Shown here piece by piece: positions 26,527 to 35,782 of a stretch of DNA of 64,000 nt; position 1 is the stretch's first letter, and the number at the start of each line of letters is the position of its first letter. Under the pieces are notes generated by a model that was not told the DNA's origin, did no database searches, and worked only from the letters and a program-made list of their open reading frames with translations. A program made the position numbers and the translations under genes. Source of the stretch: Acidovorax sp. (lineage in GTDB: Bacteria > Pseudomonadota > Gammaproteobacteria > Burkholderiales > Burkholderiaceae_C); contig JAUXZO010000160.1 of NCBI GenBank assembly GCA_030692685.1, positions 1 to 64,000 on the forward strand, read 5' to 3'.

Positions 26527-27878
26527 ACACCGCCACCTCAAGCAACACAACAGCGCCGACCACCATCTCATTGAACGAGGGGTTTTTTGCCCGCCGCAAC
26601 TGGTTCGACTGGCTGTTTGCCGCCATCGTGCTGGTGGGCGGCCTCTATGCGCTGCAGCGGTATGGCAGCTTCATGGACGGCTACGAAAAAGGCATTCTGC
26701 TGGGCGCAATACCCTGCACCATCTGGTTGTGCTGGTTCTGGCGGCCGCTGCGGGTGCTGCTGCTCATCGTGGCAGCGCTGGCGTTAATGGCCATTGGGCT
26801 GTATCAGCAAGACGGCGCAGGCAGTCTGGCGCGGGCCGAAACGGTGTTTGGCCTTAAGTATTTTCTGTCGAGCCAATCCGCCATCCTGTGGATGAGCATG
26901 TTGTTCTTCATGAGCACCGCGTTTTATTGGATCGGCATGTTTTCGCGCGGCGAGGGCAAAACCATGAGCATGCTCGGCTCGCGCATTGCCTGGGTGGCCG
27001 TGGCCATGGCGCTCATCGGCACGCTGGTGCGCTGGTATGAGAGCTACCTCATTGGCCCGGACATTGGCCACATTCCGGTTAGCAACCTGTACGAAGTGTT
27101 CGTGATGTTCTGCTGGATGACTGCGGCGTTCTATCTCTACTATGAACAGCAGTACGACACGCGCGCCCTGGGTGGCTTTGTGATGCTGGTCGTGAGTGCT
27201 GCTGTGGGCTTTTTGCTTTGGTACACCGTAGTGCGCGAGGCGCATGAGATTCAGCCCCTGGTACCCGCCCTCAAAAGCTGGTGGATGAAGCTGCACGTGC
27301 CCGCCAACTTCATCGGCTATGGCACCTTCGCGCTGGCGGCCATGGTCGCCTTTGCCTACCTCATCAAGCAGCAGGCCACAGAGACCCGCTGGTACAAGCT
27401 GGCGCCATTGTGGCTGCTGGGCGTGGTGCTGTGTTTTGAGCCCATTGTGTTCCGCCAAGACGCGACCGAAAGCGGCGGCAGTTACTGGATGGTGTACTTC
27501 GGCGTTTCTGCGCTGATCGTGGCGGGCATTCTGCTGGGGCGCAAGCGCATTGCCGAGCGTCTGCCGTCGTTCGAGATACTGGACGACGTGATGTACAAGT
27601 CCATCGCCGTGGGCTTTGCCTTCTTCACCATCGCCACCGTGCTGGGAGCGCTGTGGGCCGCGGAGGCCTGGGGCGGCTACTGGAGCTGGGACCCGAAGGA
27701 AACCTGGGCGCTGATCGTCTGGCTCAACTATGCCGCCTGGCTGCACATGCGGCTCATGAAGGGGTTGCGCGGCACCGTGTCGGCCTGGTGGGCGCTGGTG
27801 GGCTTGGCAATTACCACCTTCGCGTTCTTGGGTGTCAACATGTTTTTGAGCGGTCTGCATAGCTACGGCACGCTGTGA
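26523..27878 (+). CDS. ccsB: Cytochrome c biogenesis protein CcsB/ResC (CcsA-type)
   Basis: The 451-residue protein has many membrane segments and carries the haem-handling WWD motif WGGYWSWDPKETW (about residues 382-394), the signature of CcsA/CcmC haem proteins. Together with ResB it forms the system II cytochrome c synthetase. Its ATG overlaps the resB stop by 4 bp. The likely client, cytochrome c4, is encoded just upstream. Confidence 0.95.
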   Translation: MNTATSSNTTAPTTISLNEGFFARRNWFDWLFAAIVLVGGLYALQRYGSFMDGYEKGILLGAIPCTIWLCWFWRPLRVLLLIVAALALMAIGLYQQDGAGSLARAETVFGLKYFLSSQSAILWMSMLFFMSTAFYWIGMFSRGEGKTMSMLGSRIAWVAVAMALIGTLVRWYESYLIGPDIGHIPVSNLYEVFVMFCWMTAAFYLYYEQQYDTRALGGFVMLVVSAAVGFLLWYTVVREAHEIQPLVPALKSWWMKLHVPANFIGYGTFALAAMVAFAYLIKQQATETRWYKLAPLWLLGVVLCFEPIVFRQDATESGGSYWMVYFGVSALIVAGILLGRKRIAERLPSFEILDDVMYKSIAVGFAFFTIATVLGALWAAEAWGGYWSWDPKETWALIVWLNYAAWLHMRLMKGLRGTVSAWWALVGLAITTFAFLGVNMFLSGLHSYGTL

Positions 27879-28029
27879 TGCGGGTGATGCGGAGAGGCCC
27901 CGGGGCATAAGGCGCAGGGCAGCAACTATTGCGTCTTCGGTGTAACCTGAACAGTCCAGGGAACGAACTAACAGTTGTCCTGCTCTACCGCACAGCTGTT
28001 TCAACCCGATAACGACCGGAGGCCCGCCC

Positions 28030-29031
28030 ATGACATCCCACCGCAACACTGGTTTCAACCACCCCATCCCCTCAGAGATCACCCCACGCTCGGTGTACGA
28101 GGACCGTCGCCAAATGTTGCGGCTCATGGCAGGCGGTGCGGCAGGTGCTGCGATGGCAGCATGGGCAGGGCGGGAAGCCATGGCCCAGCAAGCCCAGGTG
28201 ATGCGGCCCAATAAGCTGGCCGCACTGCCCGGCACCAAGTCAACAGTGGCTGGCGCCATGTCCATGGAAAAGCTCACCGACTACAAAGACGCGAGCACCT
28301 ACAACAACTTCTATGAGTTCGGCACGGACAAGGCCGACCCCGCGCGTAACGCCCATACGCTCAAGACCATGCCGTGGACGGTGGAGGTTGAAGGCCTGGT
28401 CAAGAAGCCGGGCAAGTACGGCATTGAAGACCTGCTCAAGCTGAGCGCCCAGGAGGAGCGTATTTATCGCATGCGTTGTGTGGAAGGCTGGTCGATGGTC
28501 GTCCCGTGGGTCGGTTACTCGCTGGCAGAACTCATCAAGCGCGTGGAGCCGCAGGGCAACGCGAAATACGTGGAATTTGTGACGCTGGCCGATAAGGCCA
28601 CCATGCCTTTTGTGGGCTCGCGGGTGCTCGACTGGCCGTATGTAGAAGGTCTGCGCATGGACGAGGCCATGCACCCGCTCACGCTGCTGACGTTTGGCAT
28701 GTACGGCGAGGTGTTGCCCAACCAGAACGGCGCGCCCGTGCGCCTGGTGGTGCCGTGGAAATACGGTTTCAAGAGCGCCAAGAGCATCGTCAAGATCCGT
28801 TTTGTAGAAAAAGAGCCAGGCACCGCTTGGAACAAGGCGGCCAAGCAGGAGTACGGCTTTTACTCCAACGTGAACCCCGAAGTGGATCATCCGCGCTGGA
28901 GTCAAGCCACAGAGCGCCGCATTGGTGAGGACGGTCTGTTCGCCAAGAAGCGCAAGACACTGATGTTCAATGGCTACGAAGCCCAAGTGGGGCAGCTCTA
29001 CGCGGGCATGGACCTCAAGAAGTTTTACTGA
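28030..29031 (+). CDS. msrP: Protein-methionine-sulfoxide reductase catalytic subunit MsrP
   Basis: The 333-residue Tat-exported molybdoprotein has a twin-arginine signal ([16 protein letters not shown]) and the molybdenum-binding Cys150 in [18 protein letters not shown]. Conserved [18 protein letters not shown] and [11 protein letters not shown] follow. MsrP reduces methionine sulfoxide in periplasmic proteins, using electrons passed by MsrQ. The msrQ gene follows closely. Confidence 0.96.
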   Translation: MTSHRNTGFNHPIPSEITPRSVYEDRRQMLRLMAGGAAGAAMAAWAGREAMAQQAQVMRPNKLAALPGTKSTVAGAMSMEKLTDYKDASTYNNFYEFGTDKADPARNAHTLKTMPWTVEVEGLVKKPGKYGIEDLLKLSAQEERIYRMRCVEGWSMVVPWVGYSLAELIKRVEPQGNAKYVEFVTLADKATMPFVGSRVLDWPYVEGLRMDEAMHPLTLLTFGMYGEVLPNQNGAPVRLVVPWKYGFKSAKSIVKIRFVEKEPGTAWNKAAKQEYGFYSNVNPEVDHPRWSQATERRIGEDGLFAKKRKTLMFNGYEAQVGQLYAGMDLKKFY

Positions 29032-29091
29032 CCCAGTGTCTGATGCGTCCTGCACTTGCCCTCCGGTGAGTCTCTAGTGACGCGCGAGCCC

Positions 29092-29751
29092 ATGCGAAAA
29101 CTTCTGCTCCATCCCGTCGCCAAACCCGTGGTGTTTGTGTTGTGCCTGCTGCCACTGGCGTGGCTGTTTTACGCCGCGCTGGCGAACCAGCTGGGCGCCA
29201 ATCCCGCCGAGGCGCTGATCCGCGCCACGGGGGATTGGACGCTGCGCGCGCTGTGCCTGGTTCTGGCAGTCACCCCGCTTCGGGTTTTCACGTCCACCCC
29301 GCAACTCGCCCGGTTTCGGCGCATGCTGGGTTTGTTTGTGTTTTTCTATGCAGTGCTGCATTTGCTCAGCTACAGCTGGTTTGACATGGGGTTTGATGTG
29401 GGCGACATCGTGCGGGACATCATCAAGCGACCCTTCATCCTCGTCGGCTCGCTGGCGCTGTTGCTGCTGACGCTGCTGGCTGCCACGTCCTTCAACCGGG
29501 CCATCAAGGCGATAGGTGCCAAGCGCTGGCAGATGCTGCACCGCACGGTACATGCCGTTGCAGCACTGGCGATCCTTCACTTCTTCTGGATGCGCGCGGG
29601 CAAGAACGACTTTGGCGAAGTGGCGGTGTATGCCGCCATCCTTGCGGCATTGCTGGGGTGGCGCGTCTGGAACGCGCTGCGCAAGCGGCGTGCTGCGCGG
29701 GCAGGGGCCTCATCTGCAGCTGCGTCCCGCGCAGCCGCCCACACCAACTGA
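29092..29751 (+). CDS. msrQ: Haem-binding membrane subunit MsrQ
   Basis: The 219-residue protein has about six membrane segments of the ferric-reductase-like fold and takes electrons from the quinone pool to MsrP. Typical text includes RFRRMLGLFVFFYAVLHLLSY with a haem His and WQMLHRTVHAVAALAILHFF with further His residues. The start is uncertain: ATG 29092 has a weak ribosome site, while in-frame GTG 29077 follows GGTGAG. The long Ala/Arg-rich tail is variable. Confidence 0.92.
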   Translation: MRKLLLHPVAKPVVFVLCLLPLAWLFYAALANQLGANPAEALIRATGDWTLRALCLVLAVTPLRVFTSTPQLARFRRMLGLFVFFYAVLHLLSYSWFDMGFDVGDIVRDIIKRPFILVGSLALLLLTLLAATSFNRAIKAIGAKRWQMLHRTVHAVAALAILHFFWMRAGKNDFGEVAVYAAILAALLGWRVWNALRKRRAARAGASSAAASRAAAHTN

Positions 29752-29767
29752 GTATTGCGCTATAAAA

Positions 29768-29815
29768 TATATAGCTAATAGCGTTTGATGGATAAGCGCT
29801 AGAGGCCAATTTGAC
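29768..29815 (-). repeat. Dispersed palindromic element, copy 7
   Basis: Arms TAGCGTTT (29779-29786) and AAGCGCTA (29794-29801), with one mismatch, enclose GATGGAT, followed by GAGGCCAATTTGACTCAT. It lies between the convergent msrQ and ODP-protein genes. Confidence 0.75.
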
Positions 29816-29828
29816 TCATATTTCGGAG

Positions 29829-30656
29829 TCAACGGCCCATTGTCGGCGGGGTCGGGCGCATCTGGCGCGTGACGGGGTCGATAAATGCCGTAGGGACTTG
29901 GTAGGCGCGGTCGTCGAACAGGTCTATGCCGCACATCAGGTTTTCGATCCAGTGGAAGAAGTCGTTGATGGCTTCCTTGCCCACGATGGGTGCGCCGTGT
30001 TGTGGCACCAGCATCGAAATGTCCAGTTGCCGCGCCATGCGCGTCCACATGCGCAGGATCTTGTTGGACACCATGTACCGGCGGTGAAAGCCTTCCATGC
30101 GCGGAATGTGCGCCTTGAGGTCGGTAATCGGTACGCGCGCTTCGGCGCCCGACATCATCGACACCCCGAGGTCTCCGGTAAACAGGATGCGGCTGACCGG
30201 GTCATAGAAGTGGAAGTTGCCTTCGGAGTGCATGAAATGCGCAGGCAGCAGCACCAGCTCATGGCGCCCCAGCGGCAGATGGCCGCCACTGTCGGGCACA
30301 CCGATGACGCGGTTTTCTGTTTTCCCCACCTTGGTGAAGTGCGGCGCAAAACGCTCCCACACCCGCGAGATCACCAGATTGGCCTTGGTGCTGGTCATCC
30401 ACCGGTCGAGCGACGCAATGATGTCCGGGTCCGCATGGGAGGCGATCACGTAAGACAGCTTGTGAGGCGGGAAATGTTTGGTCATTCCCATGAACAACTC
30501 ATTGAATGCGAGGTTGCCGCCCGGGTCGATGATGGCACCGGTGTCGTCGTCCACAATCAAAAACTGGTTGGCTTGCACCGCCTGACCGTCCTCTTCAATG
30601 AGGTCGGTAAACATCAGGCAAGCGTGGTTCTTGTCGCGGTAAAGTTCGATGGCCAT
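29829..30656 (-). CDS. Beta-lactamase-fold di-iron protein, ODP (oxygen-binding di-iron) type
   Basis: The protein, 275 residues from MAIELYRDKNHACLMF, has a metallo-beta-lactamase fold like that of flavodiiron proteins. The metal motif is SHADPDIIASL (HxDxD, where flavodiiron proteins have HxExD), with later HFMHSEGNFHFYD and LFTGDLGVS. There is no flavodoxin domain. Related stand-alone ODP proteins bind oxygen at a di-iron site and can act in oxygen sensing. The start six codons inside the longest frame fits the FNR-type promoter upstream. The neighbouring msrPQ genes are convergent. Confidence 0.75.
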   Translation of the reverse strand: MAIELYRDKNHACLMFTDLIEEDGQAVQANQFLIVDDDTGAIIDPGGNLAFNELFMGMTKHFPPHKLSYVIASHADPDIIASLDRWMTSTKANLVISRVWERFAPHFTKVGKTENRVIGVPDSGGHLPLGRHELVLLPAHFMHSEGNFHFYDPVSRILFTGDLGVSMMSGAEARVPITDLKAHIPRMEGFHRRYMVSNKILRMWTRMARQLDISMLVPQHGAPIVGKEAINDFFHWIENLMCGIDLFDDRAYQVPTAFIDPVTRQMRPTPPTMGR

Positions 30657-30684
30657 GGCCGTCCTGCGGTGCAATAAAGCGCAG

Positions 30685-30690
30685 ACTGTA
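30685..30690 (-). promoter_or_regulatory. Candidate -10 element of the ODP gene
   Basis: TACAGT on the minus strand lies 29.5 bp from the centre of the FNR box, which is the spacing of a class II FNR-activated promoter. The implied transcription start is near 30678, about 21 bp before the ATG at 30656. Confidence 0.5.
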
Positions 30691-30706
30691 CGAGTGCCGT
30701 GGCGTT

Positions 30707-30732
30707 GATCGCTTGATGAATATCAAGCGATC
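30707..30732 (-). promoter_or_regulatory. FNR box within a perfect 11-bp inverted repeat
   Basis: TTGAT-GAAT-ATCAA (30713-30726) matches the FNR/Anr consensus TTGAT-N4-ATCAA exactly. The arms extend outward to GATCGCTTGAT and ATCAAGCGATC, 11 bp perfect on each side of GAAT. It lies 63 bp (centre) upstream of the ODP-protein start and predicts activation under low oxygen. Confidence 0.75.
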
Positions 30733-30771
30733 CGGTGTTAGCGCCCGTGGTTGCGGAGGGCGAGAAAATGC

Positions 30772-30990
30772 TCAGCGCGGTGCTGATGCGGCTGGCGCCG
30801 GAGCGGTCGCAGGTGCCTCTGCGGGAAGGGCGCTCCCGCCGGGAGTCAGCGTCTGCGGTAACGTCGCTCGTTGGGAGGCGGATGAATCAGAGGGCAGAAA
30901 CAGGGGGCCTCGTTGTCCGCAACCTGCAAGGGCCGCCGCACTGGCAGCAAGGACAAGTGTCCTGACTAGAATTTGGGAAGCTTTCAACAT
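30772..30990 (-). CDS. lptM: Small lipoprotein LptM (YifL-like)
   Basis: The 72-residue peptide has a lipoprotein signal with lipobox LAGC followed by GQRGPLFLP, the conserved LptM motif, and a Pro/Ala-rich tail. LptM helps mature the LptD/LptE lipopolysaccharide translocon in enterobacteria. The start MLKASQILVRT at 30990 is preferred over a longer frame. In many betaproteobacteria lptM is followed by lysA and is divergent from cyaY; cyaY is here, but lysA is not. Confidence 0.85.
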   Translation of the reverse strand: MLKASQILVRTLVLAASAAALAGCGQRGPLFLPSDSSASQRATLPQTLTPGGSALPAEAPATAPAPAASAPR

Positions 30991-31002
30991 GCGTAAATTG
31001 TA

Positions 31003-31332
31003 ATGACCGACCTTGAATTTCTGGACCACGCCGAAAAACTGCTTCTGGGCGTCGAGCGCAGTTGTGACTTGATCAACGACACCACCGACGCCGATGTTGA
31101 CGCCCAGCGCTCAGGCGGCATGGTGACGCTGACATTCCCTAACCGCAGTCAGATCGTGATCAACCTGCAAAAGCCGTTGCATGAGGTCTGGATGGCGGCA
31201 AAGTCTGGCGGGTATCACTACCGGCTTGATGGCAGCCTGTGGCAAGACACCAAAGGTGCTGGGGAGTTTTTTACATGCCTTAGTCGTGATGCGGCTTTGC
31301 AGTCCGGGTTGCCGCTGGCCTTTACTGCCTGA
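31003..31332 (+). CDS. cyaY: Iron-sulfur cluster assembly protein CyaY (frataxin)
   Basis: The 109-residue bacterial frataxin has an acidic first helix ([14 protein letters not shown] and [14 protein letters not shown]) and the conserved sheet [20 protein letters not shown] then [11 protein letters not shown]. CyaY binds iron and regulates IscS-based cluster assembly. It is divergent from lptM with only 12 bp between starts, a conserved arrangement. Confidence 0.95.
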   Translation: MTDLEFLDHAEKLLLGVERSCDLINDTTDADVDAQRSGGMVTLTFPNRSQIVINLQKPLHEVWMAAKSGGYHYRLDGSLWQDTKGAGEFFTCLSRDAALQSGLPLAFTA

Positions 31333-31417
31333 ACCCGCGACGAGCAAGGTGCCGGTAAAGGCATCTGCTCGGCTAGGGTTTGATCGGACTGTGGGAAATG
31401 AGGAATGAACCGGTCTC

Positions 31418-33817
31418 TTAGTTGCGGAACAGATCGAGAATTCGACTGCGTTCCTCAGCTGGTGGTGGCGTTGTGGGGGCCACCGCTGAGGACGCCGACC
31501 TGTCGTCCAGCCCTACGCTTCCCACTCCCCCGTTGCGTGCGTATTCGTCGTAGAACCACTCACCGCCTACGTTCACCACGCCAGGGGGAACCGGCGTCTC
31601 CATCACAGGCACTCCCTTGAGGGCCTGCTGCATAAAACTGATCCATACGGGCAGGCTGAGCCCGCCACCCGTCTCGCGGTTGCCAAGGTTGCGCGGTGTG
31701 TCGTAGCCAATCCAGGTAACCGCTGCAATGGTCGGTTGGTACCCCGCAAACCACGCGTCCCACGAGTCATTGGTGGTGCCTGTTTTGCCATACAAATCGG
31801 GCCGCTTGAGGGTGCTCTGAGCGCGGGCAGCCGTTCCGGAGCGGGTCACTTCTTGCAGCAAGCTGTTCATGATGAAAGCATTGCGCGCATCGATGGCGCG
31901 CGGCTGTTCGCTGGTCACTGGGGGCGTCGTCTCAGAGATGACGCGGCCTTTGTGGTCGGTGACCTTGGTAATAAGCCAAGGGTTCACGCGATAGCCGCCA
32001 TTGGCGAACACGGAATACCCTGCTGCCACCTGCAACGGTGTAGCGGCGCCTGCACCCAGTGCCATCGTCAGATACGCTGGATGTCGATCGGCATCAAATC
32101 CGAATCGCGATACCCATTCCTGTCCTGCCTTGGGACCTACGGCCTGGAGCACGCGGATGGAGATCATATTTTTGGATCGGGCGAGCCCGGTACGCAAGCT
32201 CATGGGGCCGTCGTATTTGCCGTCGTAGTTCTTCGGTTCCCAAGGCTGGCCGCCCGTCACGCCTGCATCAAAAAACAGGGGTGCGTCGTTCACAATGGTT
32301 GCTGGTGTGAACCCCTTCTCAAGGGCCGCTGAGTAGATAAAAGGCTTGAAACTGGAGCCTGGCTGGCGCCAAGCTTGTGTGACGTGATTGAACTTGTTCT
32401 TGTCAAAGTCAAAACCGCCCACCAGCGCACGAATGGCTCCCGTACGAGGATCTAGTGCGACAAAGGCTCCCTCGACCTCTGGCAACTGCGTGATTTCCCA
32501 GGTATTTTTGGGCGTCTTGACCACTCGGATCACCGCTCCGCGACGAATCTTGATGTTGGGTGGGGCTTTGTCGCTCAGTCCCGATTGGGCGGGCTTAAGC
32601 CCATCGCCCACGATCTCCAGCGTATCGCCGTTGGCCCGTGCCGCAACGATCTTGCGTGCACTCGCATCCAGCACGACCGCCGACAAGACGTCGCCGTTGT
32701 CTGGGTGGTTGGCGAGAGCGTCGTCAATGGCGTCTTCAACCTCTTGGGCCGCGGTGGGGAGCGCTACGAATTTCTCAGGGCCACGGTATTGTTGGCGTCG
32801 CTCGTAGTCCATGATGCCCTTGCGCAACGCCCCATAGGCCGCGTCTTGCTCGGCGGCATTGAGCGTGGTGTAGACGTTTAATCCTCGGGTGTAAGCCTCG
32901 TTGCCATACTGGGCGAAGATGAGCTGCCGCGCCATCTCAGCCACGTACTCTGCATGCACTCGCGTGTTGTCCGGGCCCGAACGGATCTTTAACTCTTCTT
33001 TTTTCGCATTGACCGCGTCTTGTGCAGAAATGAACCCGTTCTCCTGCATGCGCTCAATGATGTAAAGCTGGCGTGATCGAGCACGCTTTGGGTTACTGAT
33101 GGGGTTGTAAGCAGAAGGAGCTTTGGGTAGCCCCGCCAGCATGGCTGCCTCTGCAATGGAGACTGATTTGAGCGGTTTACCAAAATAGGACTCTGAAGCC
33201 GCAGCAAAACCATATGCGCGATTTCCCAGATAAATCTGGTTCATGTAAATTTCAAGGATTTGGTCTTTTGACAACAAATGCTCTAATTTAAAAGTAAGTA
33301 AGATTTCGTAAATTTTGCGTGTAAATGTTTTTTCTGAAGAGAGATAAACATTGCGAGCGACTTGCATCGTGATGGTCGAAGCCCCTTGGCTTTTTACCTT
33401 CCCTAAATTTGCAAGACCTGCTCGCATCACGCCTTTGTAGTCAACGCCGCCATGTTGAAAGAAGCGGGTGTCTTCAATGGCAAGAACGGCATCCTTCATG
33501 ACCTTGGGGATCTCTCCAATTGGCGTGAGGTTGCGCCGCTCTTCGCCAAACTCTCCGAGGAGCGCGCCTTCTGAAGAGTAGACCCTCAAAGGCAATTTCG
33601 GTCTGTAGTCTGCAAGGTCAGAGATGTCTGGAAGGTTCGGATAGGCCACGGCAAGAGCCACGGCGATCGTCAGAACAAGTGCCACAGCGCCGGCTGCTGC
33701 AAGCCCAGCCAACCAAAGAAAAACGCGGACAACCCAGCGGAGCCAAGTGGGGAGTGGTCGTGTTGAGGTGCTGTCCGATTTCTTCTCGGAGGGTTTCGAG
33801 GGGGGGGTCCGCGGCAT
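31418..33817 (-). CDS. mrcA: Penicillin-binding protein 1A
   Basis: The 799-residue bifunctional enzyme has a cytoplasmic tail and membrane anchor (about residues 26-56), a GT51 glycosyltransferase domain with LAIEDTRFFQHGGVDYKGV, and a transpeptidase domain with active Ser in QPGSSFKPFIYSAAL, then SKN and KTGTTND. It polymerises and cross-links peptidoglycan. It is divergent from pilMNOPQ, a conserved arrangement. A run of eight C (33800-33807 on the plus strand as G) falls in codons 4-6, so slippage there would disrupt it. The part coding for the GT domain is AT-richer than flanking genes. Confidence 0.96.
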   Translation of the reverse strand: MPRTPPSKPSEKKSDSTSTRPLPTWLRWVVRVFLWLAGLAAAGAVALVLTIAVALAVAYPNLPDISDLADYRPKLPLRVYSSEGALLGEFGEERRNLTPIGEIPKVMKDAVLAIEDTRFFQHGGVDYKGVMRAGLANLGKVKSQGASTITMQVARNVYLSSEKTFTRKIYEILLTFKLEHLLSKDQILEIYMNQIYLGNRAYGFAAASESYFGKPLKSVSIAEAAMLAGLPKAPSAYNPISNPKRARSRQLYIIERMQENGFISAQDAVNAKKEELKIRSGPDNTRVHAEYVAEMARQLIFAQYGNEAYTRGLNVYTTLNAAEQDAAYGALRKGIMDYERRQQYRGPEKFVALPTAAQEVEDAIDDALANHPDNGDVLSAVVLDASARKIVAARANGDTLEIVGDGLKPAQSGLSDKAPPNIKIRRGAVIRVVKTPKNTWEITQLPEVEGAFVALDPRTGAIRALVGGFDFDKNKFNHVTQAWRQPGSSFKPFIYSAALEKGFTPATIVNDAPLFFDAGVTGGQPWEPKNYDGKYDGPMSLRTGLARSKNMISIRVLQAVGPKAGQEWVSRFGFDADRHPAYLTMALGAGAATPLQVAAGYSVFANGGYRVNPWLITKVTDHKGRVISETTPPVTSEQPRAIDARNAFIMNSLLQEVTRSGTAARAQSTLKRPDLYGKTGTTNDSWDAWFAGYQPTIAAVTWIGYDTPRNLGNRETGGGLSLPVWISFMQQALKGVPVMETPVPPGVVNVGGEWFYDEYARNGGVGSVGLDDRSASSAVAPTTPPPAEERSRILDLFRN

Positions 33818-34088
33818 ATCGCTCCGATGGGGTAAGACAGCGCATTATAAAAAATGTCTGACCCAACGATGACCGAAATACGCCGCGCTTCGTTCTGTTG
33901 AGCTTGCCGGAAGGCGCTTCACTCGCGCTGAGCGGCATTGCACCAGTACAAATTTCCGTCTGCTTTTGGCAACGCTCCTCAGCTGTTACAGCGGGAAAAT
34001 TCTTTGCCGGATAACTATCTTACTGATAGCATTCATGTGAAGTGTTAAGTTTTGTTGCCTCATTTTGGCAAGTTACAGGGGACCAATC

Positions 34089-35168
34089 TTGAGCTCAATG
34101 GGGTCTTTGTTCAGCCGCCAGTCGGCACCGCTGCTGGGAATCGACATCAGTTCTTCCAGCGTCAAACTGGTGGAGTTGGGTCGTGACAAGGCAGGTGGTC
34201 TTGTACTAGAGCGTTGTGCTATCGAGCCGCTGGAACGCGGTTGGATCACCGACGGCAATATCGAGAAATTCGATGAGGTTGCGGACGCCTTGCGTCGGCT
34301 CGTGAAAAAAAGCGGAACTAGAACGAAAAATGTCGCGCTCGCTCTTCCACCGTCTGCGGTGATTACAAAGAAGATCACCTTGCCTGGTGGAATGACCGAG
34401 CAAGAGCTTGAAGTGCAAGTCGAGTCCGAAGCCAATCAGTACATCCCGTTTTCGCTGGACGAAGTTAGTTTGGACTTCTGTGTGATTGGGCCGAGCAAGA
34501 ATGCGCCCGGGGACGTCGATGTACTGATCGCAGCTTCGCGGCGTGAAAAGGTCCAAGATCGGCAAGGGCTGGCCGAAGCGGCGGGTCTCAAGCCTGTCGT
34601 TGTAGACATCGAATCTCATGCGTCTCGGCTTGCTGCTGGGCGACTCATTGAAGCATTGCCCAAAAATGGCGTGGACGCCATGGTCGCACTTTTTGAAGTT
34701 GGGGCCTTAACTACCAGTATGCAAGTCATTCGAAACGAAGAAGTTTTGTATGACCGCGACCAAGCCTTCGGCGGTGCCCAGTTGACACAATTGATTGTTC
34801 GGCAATACGGGTTTTCGGTCGAAGAGGCGGAAAGCAAGAAGCGCAATGGCGACCTGCCGGAAGATTACCAAGCGGCGGTTCTGCGCCCTTTTGTAGACAG
34901 CATGGCTCAAGAAATAGGAAGGGCATTGCAGTTCTTCTTCACCAGTACGCCACACAACCGCGTGGACCACATCATGCTTGCAGGCGGCTCGGCACCTTTG
35001 CCAGGTTTGACTGAGGCGGTTACACAGCAGACGGGGTTTGCTTGTAGCGCGGTCAATCCTTTTGATGGCATGGAAATCGGAAGTTCCGTTCGGCTGAAAA
35101 AGATGGTCCGTGAAGCCCCCTCCTACCTGACGTCTTGTGGCTTGGCCATGCGGAGGTTCCTGCAGTGA
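34089..35168 (+). CDS. pilM: Type IV pilus assembly protein PilM
   Basis: The 359-residue actin-like ATPase has LLGIDISSSSVKLVELGRD at the N-terminus and IMLAGGSAPLPGLTEAVTQQ near the end. PilM binds the PilN cytoplasmic tail in the pilus alignment complex. AGGGGA lies 6 bp before a TTG at 34089 and 15 bp before the ATG at 34098; TTG is the better-spaced start, but ATG (356 residues) remains possible. It is the first gene of pilMNOPQ. Confidence 0.93.
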   Translation: MSSMGSLFSRQSAPLLGIDISSSSVKLVELGRDKAGGLVLERCAIEPLERGWITDGNIEKFDEVADALRRLVKKSGTRTKNVALALPPSAVITKKITLPGGMTEQELEVQVESEANQYIPFSLDEVSLDFCVIGPSKNAPGDVDVLIAASRREKVQDRQGLAEAAGLKPVVVDIESHASRLAAGRLIEALPKNGVDAMVALFEVGALTTSMQVIRNEEVLYDRDQAFGGAQLTQLIVRQYGFSVEEAESKKRNGDLPEDYQAAVLRPFVDSMAQEIGRALQFFFTSTPHNRVDHIMLAGGSAPLPGLTEAVTQQTGFACSAVNPFDGMEIGSSVRLKKMVREAPSYLTSCGLAMRRFLQ

Positions 35169-35779
35169 TATTGATTAATTTACTCCCGCACAGGGAGGCC
35201 GCTCGCAAACGTCGGAAGGAGTCCTTTCAGGCGACGATGTTTGCATCGTTCCTGGTTGGGTTGGTAATAGCTGGAGCCATTTATTGGTGGTTTCAGATGA
35301 TGATTGTCGGACAGCAGGAGAAAAATAATTTCCTCCAGAGTGAAATTAAAATTCTCGAAAATCAGATTAAAGAGATTGCAACAATTGAAGATGAAATCGC
35401 TGCGCTAAGAGCGCGACAAAAAGCTGTTGAGGATTTGCAATCTGATCGAAACTTGCCAGTTCACCTGCTCAATGAGTTGGTTAAACAAGTTCCTGATGGA
35501 GCGTATGTAAGTAGTATCAAGCAGACCGAGCAAATCATTGAAATGAAAGGTGTTGCTCAATCAAACGAGCGCGTTTCAGAAATGTTGCGGAATTTGACAG
35601 ACAACACGCCTTGGTTGTCCAAGCCAGAATTAGTTGAAATTGTTGCAAGCAATATTAATCTGACCGCCAAGGATCAGCGAAGGGTTTCTACATTCAATCT
35701 GCGTTTCAGATTGATGAGAACTGGTGAAATTCAGAAGGTAAAAGATCCCGCTAGTTCTGGTGTAGTGGCAGGAAAATAG
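35165..35779 (+). CDS. pilN: Type IV pilus assembly protein PilN
   Basis: The 204-residue inner-membrane protein starts with GTG as MILINLLPHREAARKRR; INLLPHR is the PilM-binding motif. One membrane segment (about 22-45) and a coiled-coil region (about 45-90) follow. The GTG overlaps the pilM stop by 4 bp (GTGA). The gene is AT-rich compared with genes outside the pil region. Confidence 0.93.
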   Translation: MILINLLPHREAARKRRKESFQATMFASFLVGLVIAGAIYWWFQMMIVGQQEKNNFLQSEIKILENQIKEIATIEDEIAALRARQKAVEDLQSDRNLPVHLLNELVKQVPDGAYVSSIKQTEQIIEMKGVAQSNERVSEMLRNLTDNTPWLSKPELVEIVASNINLTAKDQRRVSTFNLRFRLMRTGEIQKVKDPASSGVVAGK

Positions 35780-35782
35780 CAT

